Shown here: in pieces, positions 33,923-42,542 of the stretch
Layout of the letters: each line of letters starts with the position of its first letter
Numbering within the stretch: position 1 is the first letter of the stretch
Position numbers and translations under genes: made by a program
The notes under the pieces: generated by a model
Seen by the model: only the letters and a program-made list of their open reading frames with translations
Databases searched by the model: none
What the model was told of the DNA's origin: nothing
Assembly: GCA_963835685.1 (NCBI GenBank)
Contig: CAWIGI010000012.1
Location: 186,001-250,000, forward strand
Origin: DATAGF01 sp963835685
GTDB taxonomy: Bacteria > Actinomycetota > Thermoleophilia > Miltoncostaeales > Miltoncostaeaceae
Direction: 5' to 3'
DNA length: 64,000 nt

Positions 33923-34953
33923 GACAGGCCGAGCGCGCCCGGCACGAGGGCGAGGTCCTCCGAGAGGCTCGCGAGCTGGGCCTTCATCGTGTCGATCTGC
34001 TCCTGGGTGACGGTCGTTCTCGTGCACAGGTCGGACGGATACTCGTCGTTCTCCTGGCAGTAGAGGACCCACCCGGAGCCCTGGCGCAGGGGCTCGAGGC
34101 TGCCCTCGATCTCGTCGAACCCGGCCTCGATGCGGGCGAGGAGCTCGGGGTCGGCCTGCTCGAGCGCCGGGGTGAGGGCCGCGATGACCTCCTCGGCCCC
34201 ATCGACGTTGGCGTTGAAGTCCCAGAGGTCGGTCTTGGAGTAGCGGTCCTCCTCGCCGGTGATCTTCCCCTGCGACACCTCCTCGATGAGCTCGGAGGCG
34301 CCCAGCGCGATCGCCACGGGAGGGACCTCCAGCGTCGCGAGCTCCGTCTTCAGGGTCTGGAGATCGCGGTCGAGCCGGTTCGCGAAGCGCGCTGCGCGCC
34401 GCGTGGTGTTGCGCGTCCACAGGATGTGCTCCAGGCGGTGCCAGCCGGTGAACGCCGGGTCGTTCGGCCCCGCGAAGTCGTCGACGCGGGCGTCCACCGC
34501 CCCGTCGATCTCCTCGACCAGCCCGGCGATCGGCTCGATCCGCTCCCACCCCTCGCGGCTCGGGGCGAAGGCCGCCCGGGCCGCCTGGAGATTGCCCGCG
34601 CGGACCGCGTTGGTGAAGACGCGCGTCCTCGCGATCGTCTCGTCCACCTGCCCGGAGACGTAGTCCGTGTACGCGGCGACGCCGGCGGCCACGGCCGCGT
34701 CGCCGGTCCCGGCGGTCTGCGTGTCCTCGAGCGAGAGCCCGGTGCCCGACGCGCTGCCGGACCCGGAGCCGGACGCCGGGCCGGAGCCCGAGGCGGACCC
34801 GGAGCCGGACGCCGAGCCGGAGCCCGAGGCGGATGCGGATCCGTCGGTGCCGACCTCGCGGACGTCCGTGCCGTCGTCCGACCCGCAGGCGCCGGCCGCG
34901 ATCGCGAGCGGGACGGCGCAGAGGATCGCGAGGATGGTCAGGCGACGTGGCAT
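33919..34953 (-). CDS. efeO: EfeO-type imelysin (M75) iron-binding lipoprotein
   Basis: A 344-residue protein with a lipoprotein signal ending near AIAAGAC, then an unusual Ser/Gly/Ala-only linker (about residues 39-72), then the M75 imelysin domain: YVSGQVDETIARTRVFTNAVRAG, the HxxE iron motif in GWHRLEHILW, and WDFNANVDGAEEVI. EfeO binds ferrous/ferric iron outside the membrane and passes it to EfeU, with EfeB as peroxidase partner. efeB follows directly (GTGA overlap), but no efeU permease is in this window. The linker has a DNA repeat of alternating Gly/Ser/Ala codons. Confidence 0.9.
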   Translation of the reverse strand: MPRRLTILAILCAVPLAIAAGACGSDDGTDVREVGTDGSASASGSGSASGSGSASGSGPASGSGSGSASGTGLSLEDTQTAGTGDAAVAAGVAAYTDYVSGQVDETIARTRVFTNAVRAGNLQAARAAFAPSREGWERIEPIAGLVEEIDGAVDARVDDFAGPNDPAFTGWHRLEHILWTRNTTRRAARFANRLDRDLQTLKTELATLEVPPVAIALGASELIEEVSQGKITGEEDRYSKTDLWDFNANVDGAEEVIAALTPALEQADPELLARIEAGFDEIEGSLEPLRQGSGWVLYCQENDEYPSDLCTRTTVTQEQIDTMKAQLASLSEDLALVPGALGLS

Positions 34954-35167
34954 GGACGGGCCCTCCGGCGGGACGGGTTGGCGTAGAAGCGGCGTGAGGC
35001 TACCCGAATATGTGAGCGTCGGCCAGGCGACATCTCACGCCGGGCGAATGTTCCGGGGCCGCCTCGCGGACCCGCCGCCATCGCGGGATCCGAGCCGATC
35101 GCTACTGTCTCCGGGGTATCCGGAGCGACCGAGGGGGCGTCAGCCGATCGCGAGGGGCCGACCAGGG

Positions 35168-35575
35168 GTGGAGGAGCACGAGCGCTACAGGGCGGCGCTC
35201 GGTGACGACCCCGCGGAGATCGGCGTGGTGCGTTCCGCGGTACGAGACCTGGCCGTGCGAGGCGGCTTCGCCGAGCGCGCGGGCGATCTCGTCCTCGCCC
35301 TCGACGAGGTCATCGCCAACGCCCAGGAGCACGGCCGCCCGCCGATCCTGGTGCGGGCGTGGGCCGACGGGCGCCTGGTCGTGGAGGTCACCGACGCCGG
35401 CCCGGGGTTCGACCGCGCCCGGGTCTGGAGCACCCACCCGCCCCCGCCTCTGGGGCAGCGCGGGCGCGGGCTCTGGATCATCCGCCAGCTCACCGACCTC
35501 GTCGCGATCAGCTCCGGCGAGGACGGGACCACCGTCCGCATCGAGCTCTCGCCGGAGCCGCACATCGGCGCCTGA
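35168..35575 (+). CDS. RsbW-like HATPase (anti-sigma/anti-anti-sigma regulator)
   Basis: A 135-residue stand-alone HATPase_c protein: AGDLVLALDEVIANAQEHG is the N-box, VVEVTDAGPGFD the G1 box, and GQRGRGLWIIRQLTDLV the G2 region. Such proteins are serine kinases that bind sigma factors or STAS-domain anti-sigma antagonists. GTG 35168 has a weak GG-rich site upstream; a TACTGT hexamer (35103-35108) could be a -10. No STAS partner or sigma factor is adjacent, so the target is not defined. Two ECF sigma factors lie 7-13 kb away but this family usually acts on sigma-B-type factors. Confidence 0.82.
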   Translation: MEEHERYRAALGDDPAEIGVVRSAVRDLAVRGGFAERAGDLVLALDEVIANAQEHGRPPILVRAWADGRLVVEVTDAGPGFDRARVWSTHPPPPLGQRGRGLWIIRQLTDLVAISSGEDGTTVRIELSPEPHIGA

Positions 35576-35619
35576 GCCGCCGCGCGCCCGCACCAGGGCG
35601 CCCGGCCGCGTGGGTTCGG

Positions 35620-36030
35620 CTAGGCCCGGCTCTCCTGGGCGGCCGCCTCGGCGACCGGGGCCAGGCCGCCGACCCGGACCACGTCGCGCATCGAGAGGAT
35701 GCCGACGAGCTCCGAGCCCTCGAACACCAGGACGTGGCGCACCCCGTGCTTGACCATCAGGGTCGCGGCGTCGGCGATCGGCCAGTCGGGGGCGGCCGTG
35801 ACGACCTGGTGGCTCATCCGGTCCTCGACCAGGGCGGTCGCGGGGTCCTCGCCCGCGGCGACGGCCCTCAGCAGGTCGCGCTCGGTCACGACGCCGGGCC
35901 CGGGAAGCGTGTGGTCGAGCACGACGGCGGCGCCGGTCTTCTTCTGGACCATCCGGACCGCCGCCTGCTGCAGGGTGTGCTCGGGGCCCACGATCGCGCT
36001 GATCGGGCTCATCGCCTCCTTCACCCGCAC
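35620..36030 (-). CDS. CBS-domain pair protein
   Basis: A 136-residue protein made of two CBS motifs: VKEAMSPISAIVGPEHTLQQAAVRMVQKKTGAAVVL...GVVTERDLL, and VEDRMSHQVVTAAPDWPIADAATLMVKHGVRHVLVFEGSELVGILSMRDVV. CBS pairs bind adenosine nucleotides as energy or redox sensors. GTG 36030 is used as start because the first CBS strand begins there. The C-terminal Ala-rich tail is short. No partner enzyme domain is fused and neighbours do not define a client. Confidence 0.88.
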   Translation of the reverse strand: MRVKEAMSPISAIVGPEHTLQQAAVRMVQKKTGAAVVLDHTLPGPGVVTERDLLRAVAAGEDPATALVEDRMSHQVVTAAPDWPIADAATLMVKHGVRHVLVFEGSELVGILSMRDVVRVGGLAPVAEAAAQESRA

Positions 36031-36130
36031 GGCGCCCTCCCCCCATCGTGACGATTGTTGCTAGCGCGAGGTTTTCACGGCGGGGTCCCGGAATCAACGC
36101 CGTTTCGGGGAGCGAGAAGCCCCCGGATCG

Positions 36131-38676
36131 TCAGCCGGGCTCCCAGGCGATCAAGAACGACGGGTCGGGCCCGCCGTCCGGGCGCACGGGCACGACGCGC
36201 GAGGCGACGGCCAGGCGGCCGCTCGCGGCGGCCGGGACCTCGGCCACGAATCGCTGCTCCCCGCCCGTGGCCCCGCGGTGCTCGGCCGCGACGACGGCGC
36301 GCGGCGAGAGGCCGCCCTCGCCGTCGGGCGCGCCCGCGACCACCTCGACGCGGACGTCGTCCACCGACAGGTCGCCCAGCCGCACGAGCGCCTCGACGGC
36401 GAGCTCCGAGCCCACCGCGACGGGGCCGTTCGCGCGGATGCTGCTGCGCACGCTCACCTGAGGCCACGCCGCGCGCATCCGCTCGCGCCAGCCCGCGAGC
36501 TCGCGGGCGGCCGCGCCGCCGTCGGCCTCCAGCGCGGCGGCCTGCCGGTGCGCGGGCAGGTACGCGCGCTCGGCGTATTCGCGCACCATCCGGCCGGTGC
36601 TGAAGGCCGCCCCCAGCCGCCGGATCGCGGCGGTCATCATGGCCGTCCACTCGCGCGGGCGGCCGGAGGCGTCGCGCTGGAAGAAGAGCGGGATCACCTC
36701 GCGCTCGAGCAGCGTGTAGAGCGCCTCGGCCTCGACGGCATCGTTCTCCTCGGGGTCCTCGTACTGCTCGCCCGACCCGACCGCCCACCCGGCGTCCGGC
36801 GAGTAGCCCTCGGCCCACCAGCCGTCGAGCACCGACAGGTTCAGGGCGCCGTTGACCGCCGCCTTCATCCCGCTGGTGCCCGAGGCCTCGAGCGGGCGCC
36901 GGGGGACGTTCAGCCACACGTCGGCGCCCTGAACGAGGTAGCGCGCCACGTTCATGTCGTAGTCCTCGAGGAAGACGATACGGTCGCGCAGCCGCGGGCG
37001 CTGCGACTCGCGCACGATGCCGCGCAGGATCTCCTTGCCGGGGCCGTCGGCCGGGTGGGCCTTCCCGGCGACGATCAGCTGCACCGGCCGCTGCTCGTCG
37101 CCCACCAGGCGCGCGAGCCGCTCGGGGTCGCGGAAGATGAGGTTCGCCCGCTTGTAGGTGGCGAAGCGGCGGGCGAAGCAGATCGTCAGCGCGTCGGGGC
37201 GCAGCGCATCCTCGGCGGCTCGGCTGGCGAGCCGGCGCGATCCCTGGCGCGCCCACTGGGCGCGCAGGCGCTCGCGGGCGAACAGGACGAGCCGCTCGCG
37301 GCGCAGCTCGTGCACACGCCAGAGCTCCCCGCCGGGGATCGACTCGCCGCGCTCCCACACCGCCGGGTCCTCGGGCCGCTCGCGCAACCCCGGCCCGACG
37401 TAGCGGTCGAGCAGCTCGTGCATCTCGCGGCTGAGCCAGCTCGCCGTGTGGATGCCGTTGGTGATGCTCGCGATGGGGACCTCGTCAACCGGCAGCTCGG
37501 GCCACAGCCCGCGCCACATCCGCCGCGACGTGGCCCCGTGCAGCTCCGCCACGCCGTTCGCGAAGCCCGAGGTGCGCAGGGCCAGGGGCGTGAGGCCGAA
37601 GGACTGGTCGCCGCCCGGCTGGGCCGCCAGCTCGGCGAGCTCGTCCCAGTCCATGCCGGCGCCCTCGGCCAGGGGCTCGAGGTAGGCCCGCGCGAGCGCC
37701 GGCTCGAACGTCTCGTTGCCCGCCGACACGGGCGTGTGCGTGGTGAAGATCGTGGACGCGAGCACCCGCTCCCGGGCCTCGGCCGGCTCCATCCCGCGGC
37801 CCTCGACCAGCGCCCGGACGCGCTCGAGCGCGAGGAGCGCCGAGTGGCCCTCGTTCATGTGGAAGACCGTCGGCTCGATGCCGGCCGCGGCCAGGGCCCG
37901 CACGCCGCCGACGCCGAGCAGGATCTCCTGGCGGATCCGCATCTCGCGGTCCCCGCCGTAGAGCACGCCGGTGATCTCGCGGGCGTCGGGCGAGTTCCCC
38001 TCGATGTCGGAGTCGAGCAGGAGCAGCGGCACCCGCCCCACCTGGATGCGGCGCAGGGCCGCGCGGACCGGTCTCGCCGTGCGATCTCCACCTCGACGAC
38101 CACCGGCCGCCCGTCGGGGCCGGGCTGGTCGGCCAGCGGCAGGTCCCCCCAGTCGGTCGCCGGATAGCGCTCGCGCTGGCCGCCGTCCGGCCCGAGGGAC
38201 TGGCGGAAGTAGCCGCTGCGGTAGAGGAGGCCGACGCCGGCCAGCGGCACGCCCAGGTCGGACGCCGACTTGAGGTGGTCGCCGGCGAGGATGCCGAGGC
38301 CGCCCGAGTAGAGGGGGATGCCCGCGTCGAGCCCGAACTCCAGCGAGAAGTAGGCGACGCGCATCCCCGCGCCGTCCGGGTGCGCGCCCCGGAACCAGCC
38401 GGGGTCCTCGACGTAGGCGTCGAGGCGGCGCGCGACGCGGGCGACCATGGCGACGAAGCTCTCGTCGGCGGCGAGCGCGTCCAGCCGCTCCTGGGGCAGC
38501 CGGCGCAGCAGCGCGACCGGGTTGTGCGCCAGCTCCTCCCAGCCCTCGGGGTCCAGCCGCGCGAACAGCTCCTGCGCCTCGGGGTGCCAGGCCGTCCAGA
38601 CGTTGCGGGCGATCTCCCCGAGCCACGCGAGGCGCTCGGGCAGCGCGGGGTGGACGTCAACCTCGTGGACCTTCAT
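36131..38676 (-). CDS. glgP: Alpha-glucan (glycogen) phosphorylase, one frame break
   Basis: Actinobacterial/Thermotoga-type alpha-glucan phosphorylase with DUF3417 N-terminus (ERLAWLGEIARNVWTAWHPEAQELF) starting at ATG 38676. A break at about 38083 separates PVVVEVEI from RTARPVRAALRRIQVGRVPLLLLD; the rest is intact to 36131. The motif ASWLSREMHELLDRYVGPG, nucleotide-like ARRFATYKRANLIF and the PLP-lysine region EASGTSGMKAAVNGALNLS are present. About 848 residues. It releases glucose-1-phosphate from glycogen. Two GGA triplets lie in the last 20 bases before the start, one forming the ribosome site; csrA is 600 bases upstream on the same strand. Confidence 0.92.
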
Positions 38677-38803
38677 GCGGATCTCCCCGTCCGGGCGGCC
38701 GTGGCCGGCGCGCGTTCACGCCGGCGACGGCGCCGGCGCGGGCCCGGGAGCGCGCATCTTAGGTCAGCGCCGCGAGGCCCGGCCCGGCGTCTGCGACTCA
38801 CGC

Positions 38804-39250
38804 TCAGGGCGCCTCCCACCGGACGCGCACGATGCGCTCGCCCTCGTAGACCGTCGAGAGCGCGCCGCCCAGCAGCAGCTCGAAGAGCACGTGGCGCTCC
38901 GGGGTGTCGGCGGTCGCGACCCTCGCCCGGGTGGCGGCGTCCTCGATCCGGCGGGCGAGGCCGCGCGCGAGGAACTCGCCGCCGCCGCCGCCCGAGTCCT
39001 CGACCAGAGCGTGGAGGGCGAAGCGCCCGTCGCGCACGAGATCGTGGCCCTTCGGCGAGTCGGGCTCCATGAAGAGGTAGAGGCCGCCGGCGCGAAACAG
39101 CGGGGTGACGGGGTGCAGACGCGGCGCTCCCCTCCGGTCAACCGTGGCCAGGTACGCCGGCCCCGACCGAAGGCGCCTGGCGCCGAAGTCCGCCAGCTCG
39201 GGCTCAGCGGCCGCGAGCTCCCGCCACCTCAGGACGGAGGTCGCGCTCAC
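38804..39250 (-). CDS. Pyridoxamine 5'-phosphate oxidase-like FMN-binding protein
   Basis: A 148-residue split-barrel protein: SGPAYLATVDRRGAPRLHPVTPLFRAGGLYLFMEPDSPKGHDLVRDGRFALHALVED follows the PNPOx-like fold (substrate/FMN strand, GAPRLHPV, and KxxDL-R-DxRxxLH). The C-terminus continues with a TP-ERHVLFELLLG helix and ends RVRWEAP. Start GTG 39250 (SATSVLRWREL) lies 29 bases after the csrA stop on the same strand. Family members bind FMN, F420 or heme; which is bound here is not evident. Confidence 0.8.
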   Translation of the reverse strand: MSATSVLRWRELAAAEPELADFGARRLRSGPAYLATVDRRGAPRLHPVTPLFRAGGLYLFMEPDSPKGHDLVRDGRFALHALVEDSGGGGGEFLARGLARRIEDAATRARVATADTPERHVLFELLLGGALSTVYEGERIVRVRWEAP

Positions 39251-39278
39251 CTCATGCTGCCGGCCGTCGGAGCGACGG

Positions 39279-39521
39279 CTAGGGGCCGGAGCGTGCCGGC
39301 TCGTCCGCCTCGCCCATCTGGGCGAGGGCCTCCTGCGCCTCCCGCGCCGCATCCAGGCTCTGCGCCTGGATCTCGAGGAAGACCTCCTTGCGGAACACGG
39401 GGACCCGGCGCGGGGCCTGGATGCCCAGGCGCACCTTCTCGCCGAGGATCGAGAGGACGGAGACCTCGATGTCGTCGCCGATCATGATGCTCTGGTTCGC
39501 CTTGCGGGTGAGCACCAGCAT
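39279..39521 (-). CDS. csrA: Carbon storage regulator CsrA
   Basis: An 80-residue CsrA: LVLTRKANQSIMIGDDIEV at the start, GEKVRLGIQAPRRVPVFRKEVF with the RNA-binding Arg region, and a C-terminal extension ending EEADEPARSGP-like acidic/Pro residues. CsrA dimers bind GGA motifs in mRNA leaders to block or stimulate translation. In bacteria with flagella it is often next to fliW; none is seen here. Instead it precedes a PNPOx gene and glgP, and lies head-to-head with rpoZ. Glycogen genes are classical CsrA targets in E. coli, so a regulatory link is plausible but not shown. Confidence 0.93.
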   Translation of the reverse strand: MLVLTRKANQSIMIGDDIEVSVLSILGEKVRLGIQAPRRVPVFRKEVFLEIQAQSLDAAREAQEALAQMGEADEPARSGP

Positions 39522-39625
39522 TGTGGAGGCCTCCTGACGCCGGATGCGGCCGGGTCGTCCTCCGACCGCGGCGCTAGTATGGACGGCCGGTTTCGGGCGT
39601 GCCTATGGACTCTCGGGGAGGTTGG

Positions 39626-40204
39626 ATGCTGTACGGACGGCGCTTGGATCAGGCCCTTCAACATGTGGACGGATCGCGCTACGCGCTGGTCCACGCGGTC
39701 GCCAAGCGCGCCCGTCAGATCACGCTCTGGCTCACGGCCGACCCGGCCGAGCTGCGGGCGGAGGCCGCCCCGCCCCCTGCGCCCGGCGAGCTGACCTCGC
39801 GCGACCCCGTCGCGCTCGCCGAGGCCGAGATCCTCGACGGCGAGGTGCGCGTGCGGTGGGACCCCGAGGGCCGCGCCGACGAGGCCGAGCTGCCCGAGAT
39901 CGAGGACCTGGAGACCGACCCGCTCCTCATCGAGGGCCTCGCCGAGGAGGACGACGCCGGCCTCGACGCCGACGACGGCGACGCCGCCGTGACCCCGGCC
40001 CTGGCGCAGGTACTGGACGCCGAGGCGACCGAGGAGGCCGTCGTGCCCGAAGAGGTCGTCGAGGCCGCCGAGGTCGTGGAGGCGGACGGGCCGGTCGAGG
40101 AGGAGGCGCTCGCGCTCGGCGACCCCGACGAGATCGAGGAGATCTCCCTCGAGGACGTCGAGGAGCCCGACGAGGACGTCGACGAGGAGGAGCCCGAGGC
40201 CTAG
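39626..40204 (+). CDS. rpoZ: RNA polymerase omega subunit with long acidic C-terminal tail
   Basis: The first ~60 residues are omega: LDQALQHVDGSRYALVHAVAKRARQITLWL. Omega stabilises the beta' subunit of RNA polymerase. I choose ATG 39626 because a perfect GGGGAGG site lies 5 bases before it; an ATG at 39605 is in frame but lacks one. The remaining ~130 residues are almost entirely Glu/Asp/Ala (EEVVEAAEVVEADG, EEPDEDVDEEEPEA), making the protein 192 residues, about twice the usual length. The stop overlaps the end of the convergent tetR gene by four bases. Confidence 0.85.
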   Translation: MLYGRRLDQALQHVDGSRYALVHAVAKRARQITLWLTADPAELRAEAAPPPAPGELTSRDPVALAEAEILDGEVRVRWDPEGRADEAELPEIEDLETDPLLIEGLAEEDDAGLDADDGDAAVTPALAQVLDAEATEEAVVPEEVVEAAEVVEADGPVEEEALALGDPDEIEEISLEDVEEPDEDVDEEEPEA

Positions 40205-40833
40205 GAGCGCGTCTCCCGGCGCTCGGGCCGGCCGGCGGCGCAGGCGGCGAGCCGCGCCATGAGATCGACGGCCTCCGCGGGCGCGAGGCCCTGACGGCGC
40301 ACCAGCGAGCGCCAGGTGTCGAAGGCGAGGGCGTGGGCGAGGGCGGCCCGTGCCCGCGCCCCATCGCCGGCCCGCCCCTCGGCGAGGACGGCCGTCGCGG
40401 CGTCGAACCAGCCCGCAGCACTGGCCATCGCCTCCCGCAGGGACTCGACCGCCGCCGCGTCCCGCGTGATCTTCTCCATCATGTACTCGGTGCGGTCGTA
40501 CCAGGCGTAGAGCTCGGCGAGGGCGGATCGCAGCCGGGCGTCGGGGTCCTCGATCGCCGCCCAGCGGGAGATGTCGGGCCGCGGGTTCTCGGCGCGCCAG
40601 TGCGCCGAGCAGGCGCTGATGAGCGCCCGCTCGTCGGGGAAGTGGCGGTAGACCGTCGCACGCTGCACCCCGGCCCGCTCGGCGATCGCGCTGACCGTGG
40701 TGCGCGCAGGGCCGACCGTCCCGTGCAGGGCGACGGTCGCCTCGGTGATGCGCCGACGGGTCTCGTCCTCCCGCTCGGCGCGGCGGCGCTTGCGGTAGGG
40801 GCGGCGCGGGGCGGCTGAGATTTCACCAGACAT
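40201..40833 (-). CDS. TetR-family transcriptional regulator
   Basis: A 210-residue TetR regulator. The HTH is TEATVALHGTVGPARTTVSAIAERAGVQRATVYRHFPDERALISAC, complete and with the usual YRHFP. The ligand domain is unidentified but ends in a helical AHALAFDTWRSLVRRQGLA. ATG 40833 is chosen (an upstream in-frame ATG at 40857 would overlap the promoter region). It is divergent from a cupin gene; the intergenic region has a TTTGATCG...CGATCAAA inverted repeat at 40876-40903 that is a candidate operator, so it likely represses the cupin gene and itself. Confidence 0.88.
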   Translation of the reverse strand: MSGEISAAPRRPYRKRRRAEREDETRRRITEATVALHGTVGPARTTVSAIAERAGVQRATVYRHFPDERALISACSAHWRAENPRPDISRWAAIEDPDARLRSALAELYAWYDRTEYMMEKITRDAAAVESLREAMASAAGWFDAATAVLAEGRAGDGARARAALAHALAFDTWRSLVRRQGLAPAEAVDLMARLAACAAGRPERRETRS

Positions 40834-40848
40834 TAGTGTTCGCTCATA

Positions 40849-40903
40849 TTGACACACGCGGCGGCCGTCGCATAGTTTGATCGCACACTACTGTTCGATC
40901 AAA
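40849..40903 (+). promoter_or_regulatory. Promoter and TetR operator of the cupin gene
   Basis: TTGACA at 40849-40854 and CATAGT at 40871-40876, spaced 16 bases, form a good -35/-10 pair. Exact inverted repeat TTTGATCG (40876-40883) and CGATCAAA (40896-40903), centred downstream of the -10 and touching the ribosome site aaaggag (40901-40907), is a likely site for the divergent TetR protein. Confidence 0.65.
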
Positions 40904-40912
40904 GGAGTATCG

Positions 40913-41458
40913 ATGACCCCGCCGTCCGCCTCCATCGCCCGCCCCCGCTTCGACGCCGCTCAGGGACCCCGCATCGTGGGGCCGCGCGACGGCCATTACG
41001 CCCGCCTCGGCGGCTGCGACGCGCGATTCCTGGTCTGGGGCGAGGAGTCGGGCGGCGGCTTCTCGCTGGTCGAGCACCCGATCCCGCCGCGCTCGCTGGC
41101 CGCCCCCCGGCACCGGCACGCGGGGGTCGACGAGTACAGCTTCGTGCTCGAGGGCCGCATGGGTGCGCTGCTCGGCGACGAGGTCGTCTACGCCGAGGCC
41201 GGCGACCTCGCCTTCAAGCCGCGCGACCAGTGGCACACCTTCTGGAACGCCGGCGACGAGCCCTGCCGGATCCTCGAGATCATCTCGCCGGCCGGCTTCG
41301 AGCACTTCTTCCGCGAGCTCGACGCCGGGGCCTGGGACGGCACGCTCGACATGGAGGACCTGTCGCGGCGCTACGGGATCGAGTTCGACATGGAGAGCCT
41401 GCCCCGGATCTGCGAGGAGCACGGCCTCACCCACCCGCTGCTCGCGGACCTCGGGTAG
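40913..41458 (+). CDS. Cupin-domain protein controlled by divergent TetR
   Basis: A 181-residue single-domain cupin. Metal-ligand motif 1 is in PRHRHAGVDEYSFVLEG (HxH...E) and motif 2 in PRDQWHTFWNAGD (H). The C-terminal helical extension (EHFFRELDAGAWDGTLDMEDL..) is as in quercetinase- or oxidoreductase-like cupins of actinobacteria. The ATG 40913 follows aaaggag by five bases. Function cannot be narrowed; a TetR-controlled cupin often belongs to degradation or detoxification of a small aromatic compound. The next gene is convergent. Confidence 0.85.
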   Translation: MTPPSASIARPRFDAAQGPRIVGPRDGHYARLGGCDARFLVWGEESGGGFSLVEHPIPPRSLAAPRHRHAGVDEYSFVLEGRMGALLGDEVVYAEAGDLAFKPRDQWHTFWNAGDEPCRILEIISPAGFEHFFRELDAGAWDGTLDMEDLSRRYGIEFDMESLPRICEEHGLTHPLLADLG

Positions 41459-41461
41459 CCG

Positions 41462-41791
41462 TCAGACGCCGGCCAGGGAGCCCTTCTCCGCCTCCCCCAG
41501 GGGAAGGGCCTCGGCCAGCGTGATCTCCGGGGGCTCGGCCCAGATCTCCGCGCCGCGGGCGCGGAAGGCCGCGAGATGGGGGGCCGCCAGGTGGGCGTCG
41601 AGCGCCTCGCGCGACGCCCATCGCTCGACCAGGACGAAGCGGTCGGGGTCGCCGGCGACCCGGTGGACCGCGAAGAGCGCGCAGCCGTCCTCGGCGTGGG
41701 TCGGCGGGACGGCCTCCGCGAAGGCGGCCTCCGCCTCGGCCGCGCGCCCGGGCTGCGCCCGGAAGTGGACGACCACCACGATCCCGGCCAA
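41462..41791 (-). CDS. Antibiotic biosynthesis monooxygenase (ABM) family protein
   Basis: A 109-residue ABM-like ferredoxin-fold protein: AGIVVVVHFRAQPGRAAEAEAAFAEAV, CALFAVHRVAGDPDRFVLVERWASREALDAHLAAPHLAAF. The ERWxSxEALDAHLxxPH motif is the family hallmark. It starts with TTG 41791, three bases after the LytR_C gene, and ends four bases from the convergent cupin gene. Members oxidise small aromatic molecules or act as putative quinol oxygenases; this one has no further clue. Confidence 0.85.
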   Translation of the reverse strand: MAGIVVVVHFRAQPGRAAEAEAAFAEAVPPTHAEDGCALFAVHRVAGDPDRFVLVERWASREALDAHLAAPHLAAFRARGAEIWAEPPEITLAEALPLGEAEKGSLAGV

Positions 41792-41794
41792 CGC

Positions 41795-42469
41795 TCAGCC
41801 CTCGGGGGCGGGCACCTCGACCGGGGCGGTCACGTCGGCGCCCTCCGCGCCGGCATCCGGCTCCGCGGCGGCGCCGGCGGCTGCCCCGGCCGCGCCCGCG
41901 TCCGGGACCGTCTGACCCGTCGGGCCGAGGGCGACGATGACCTGCGCGCTCGGATCGACCGCGTCGGCGATCGGGTCGCTCGCGGGCAGCCGGACGGGGT
42001 CGGGCAGGCCCAGGTCGTCGGCGACCTGGCGGGCCTCCGGGGCCGCGCCGCGCTGGTAGAGGACCCTGTCGGCCGTCTCCGGCGCCGGGGCGTTGCCCTC
42101 GGTGACCTCCTCGTAGCCGAGCGTCCGGGCCTCCTCGGCCGTGCGGCCGGCCAGGCCGGCCTCGTCGGAGCCGTTCAGCACCACGAGCGCGATCCCGGCG
42201 CGCGACGCCTCGCCGCTGGCGGCGACCGGCGGCGGGACGGCGGCCGGCGCCGTCACGGTCTTCGTCTCGGTGATGGTGGTGGTCCCCGCGCTTCCCGCGC
42301 TCACCAGGTACCCGACGACCAGGCCGATGAAGAGCGCGGCGCCGACGATGGGCAGGCCGAAGCGCCGCATCTGGCGCGGCGGCGGCGCGGGGGGCCGGCG
42401 GCGGCGGACGGGCCGGGCCGGCTCCTCCCAGTCGAGGTCGAGGTCGGGCGGACGTGTCCGGCTGCTCAC
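41795..42469 (-). CDS. LytR C-terminal-domain membrane protein
   Basis: A 224-residue protein with a cytosolic, Pro/Arg-rich N-terminus (DLDWEEPARPVRRRRPPAPPPRQMRR), one membrane helix (FGLPIVGAALFIGLVVGYLVSAG), then an extracytoplasmic LytR_C domain (IALVVLNGSDEAGLAGRTAEEARTLGYEEVTEG...VLYQRGAAPEARQVADDLG). The family is found in cell-wall polymer ligase systems but this protein lacks the LCP catalytic domain. An Ala-rich tail follows. The GTG start at 42469 is supported by the charged N-terminus; the ABM gene starts three bases after its end. Confidence 0.82.
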   Translation of the reverse strand: MSSRTRPPDLDLDWEEPARPVRRRRPPAPPPRQMRRFGLPIVGAALFIGLVVGYLVSAGSAGTTTITETKTVTAPAAVPPPVAASGEASRAGIALVVLNGSDEAGLAGRTAEEARTLGYEEVTEGNAPAPETADRVLYQRGAAPEARQVADDLGLPDPVRLPASDPIADAVDPSAQVIVALGPTGQTVPDAGAAGAAAGAAAEPDAGAEGADVTAPVEVPAPEG

Positions 42470-42542
42470 GGTGGATCTCCCTCGCGGGTGGCCTGCGGGC
42501 GCTTGCCGCGTGTCTTGGACGGCGCCCGCGAAACTCCTGCCG

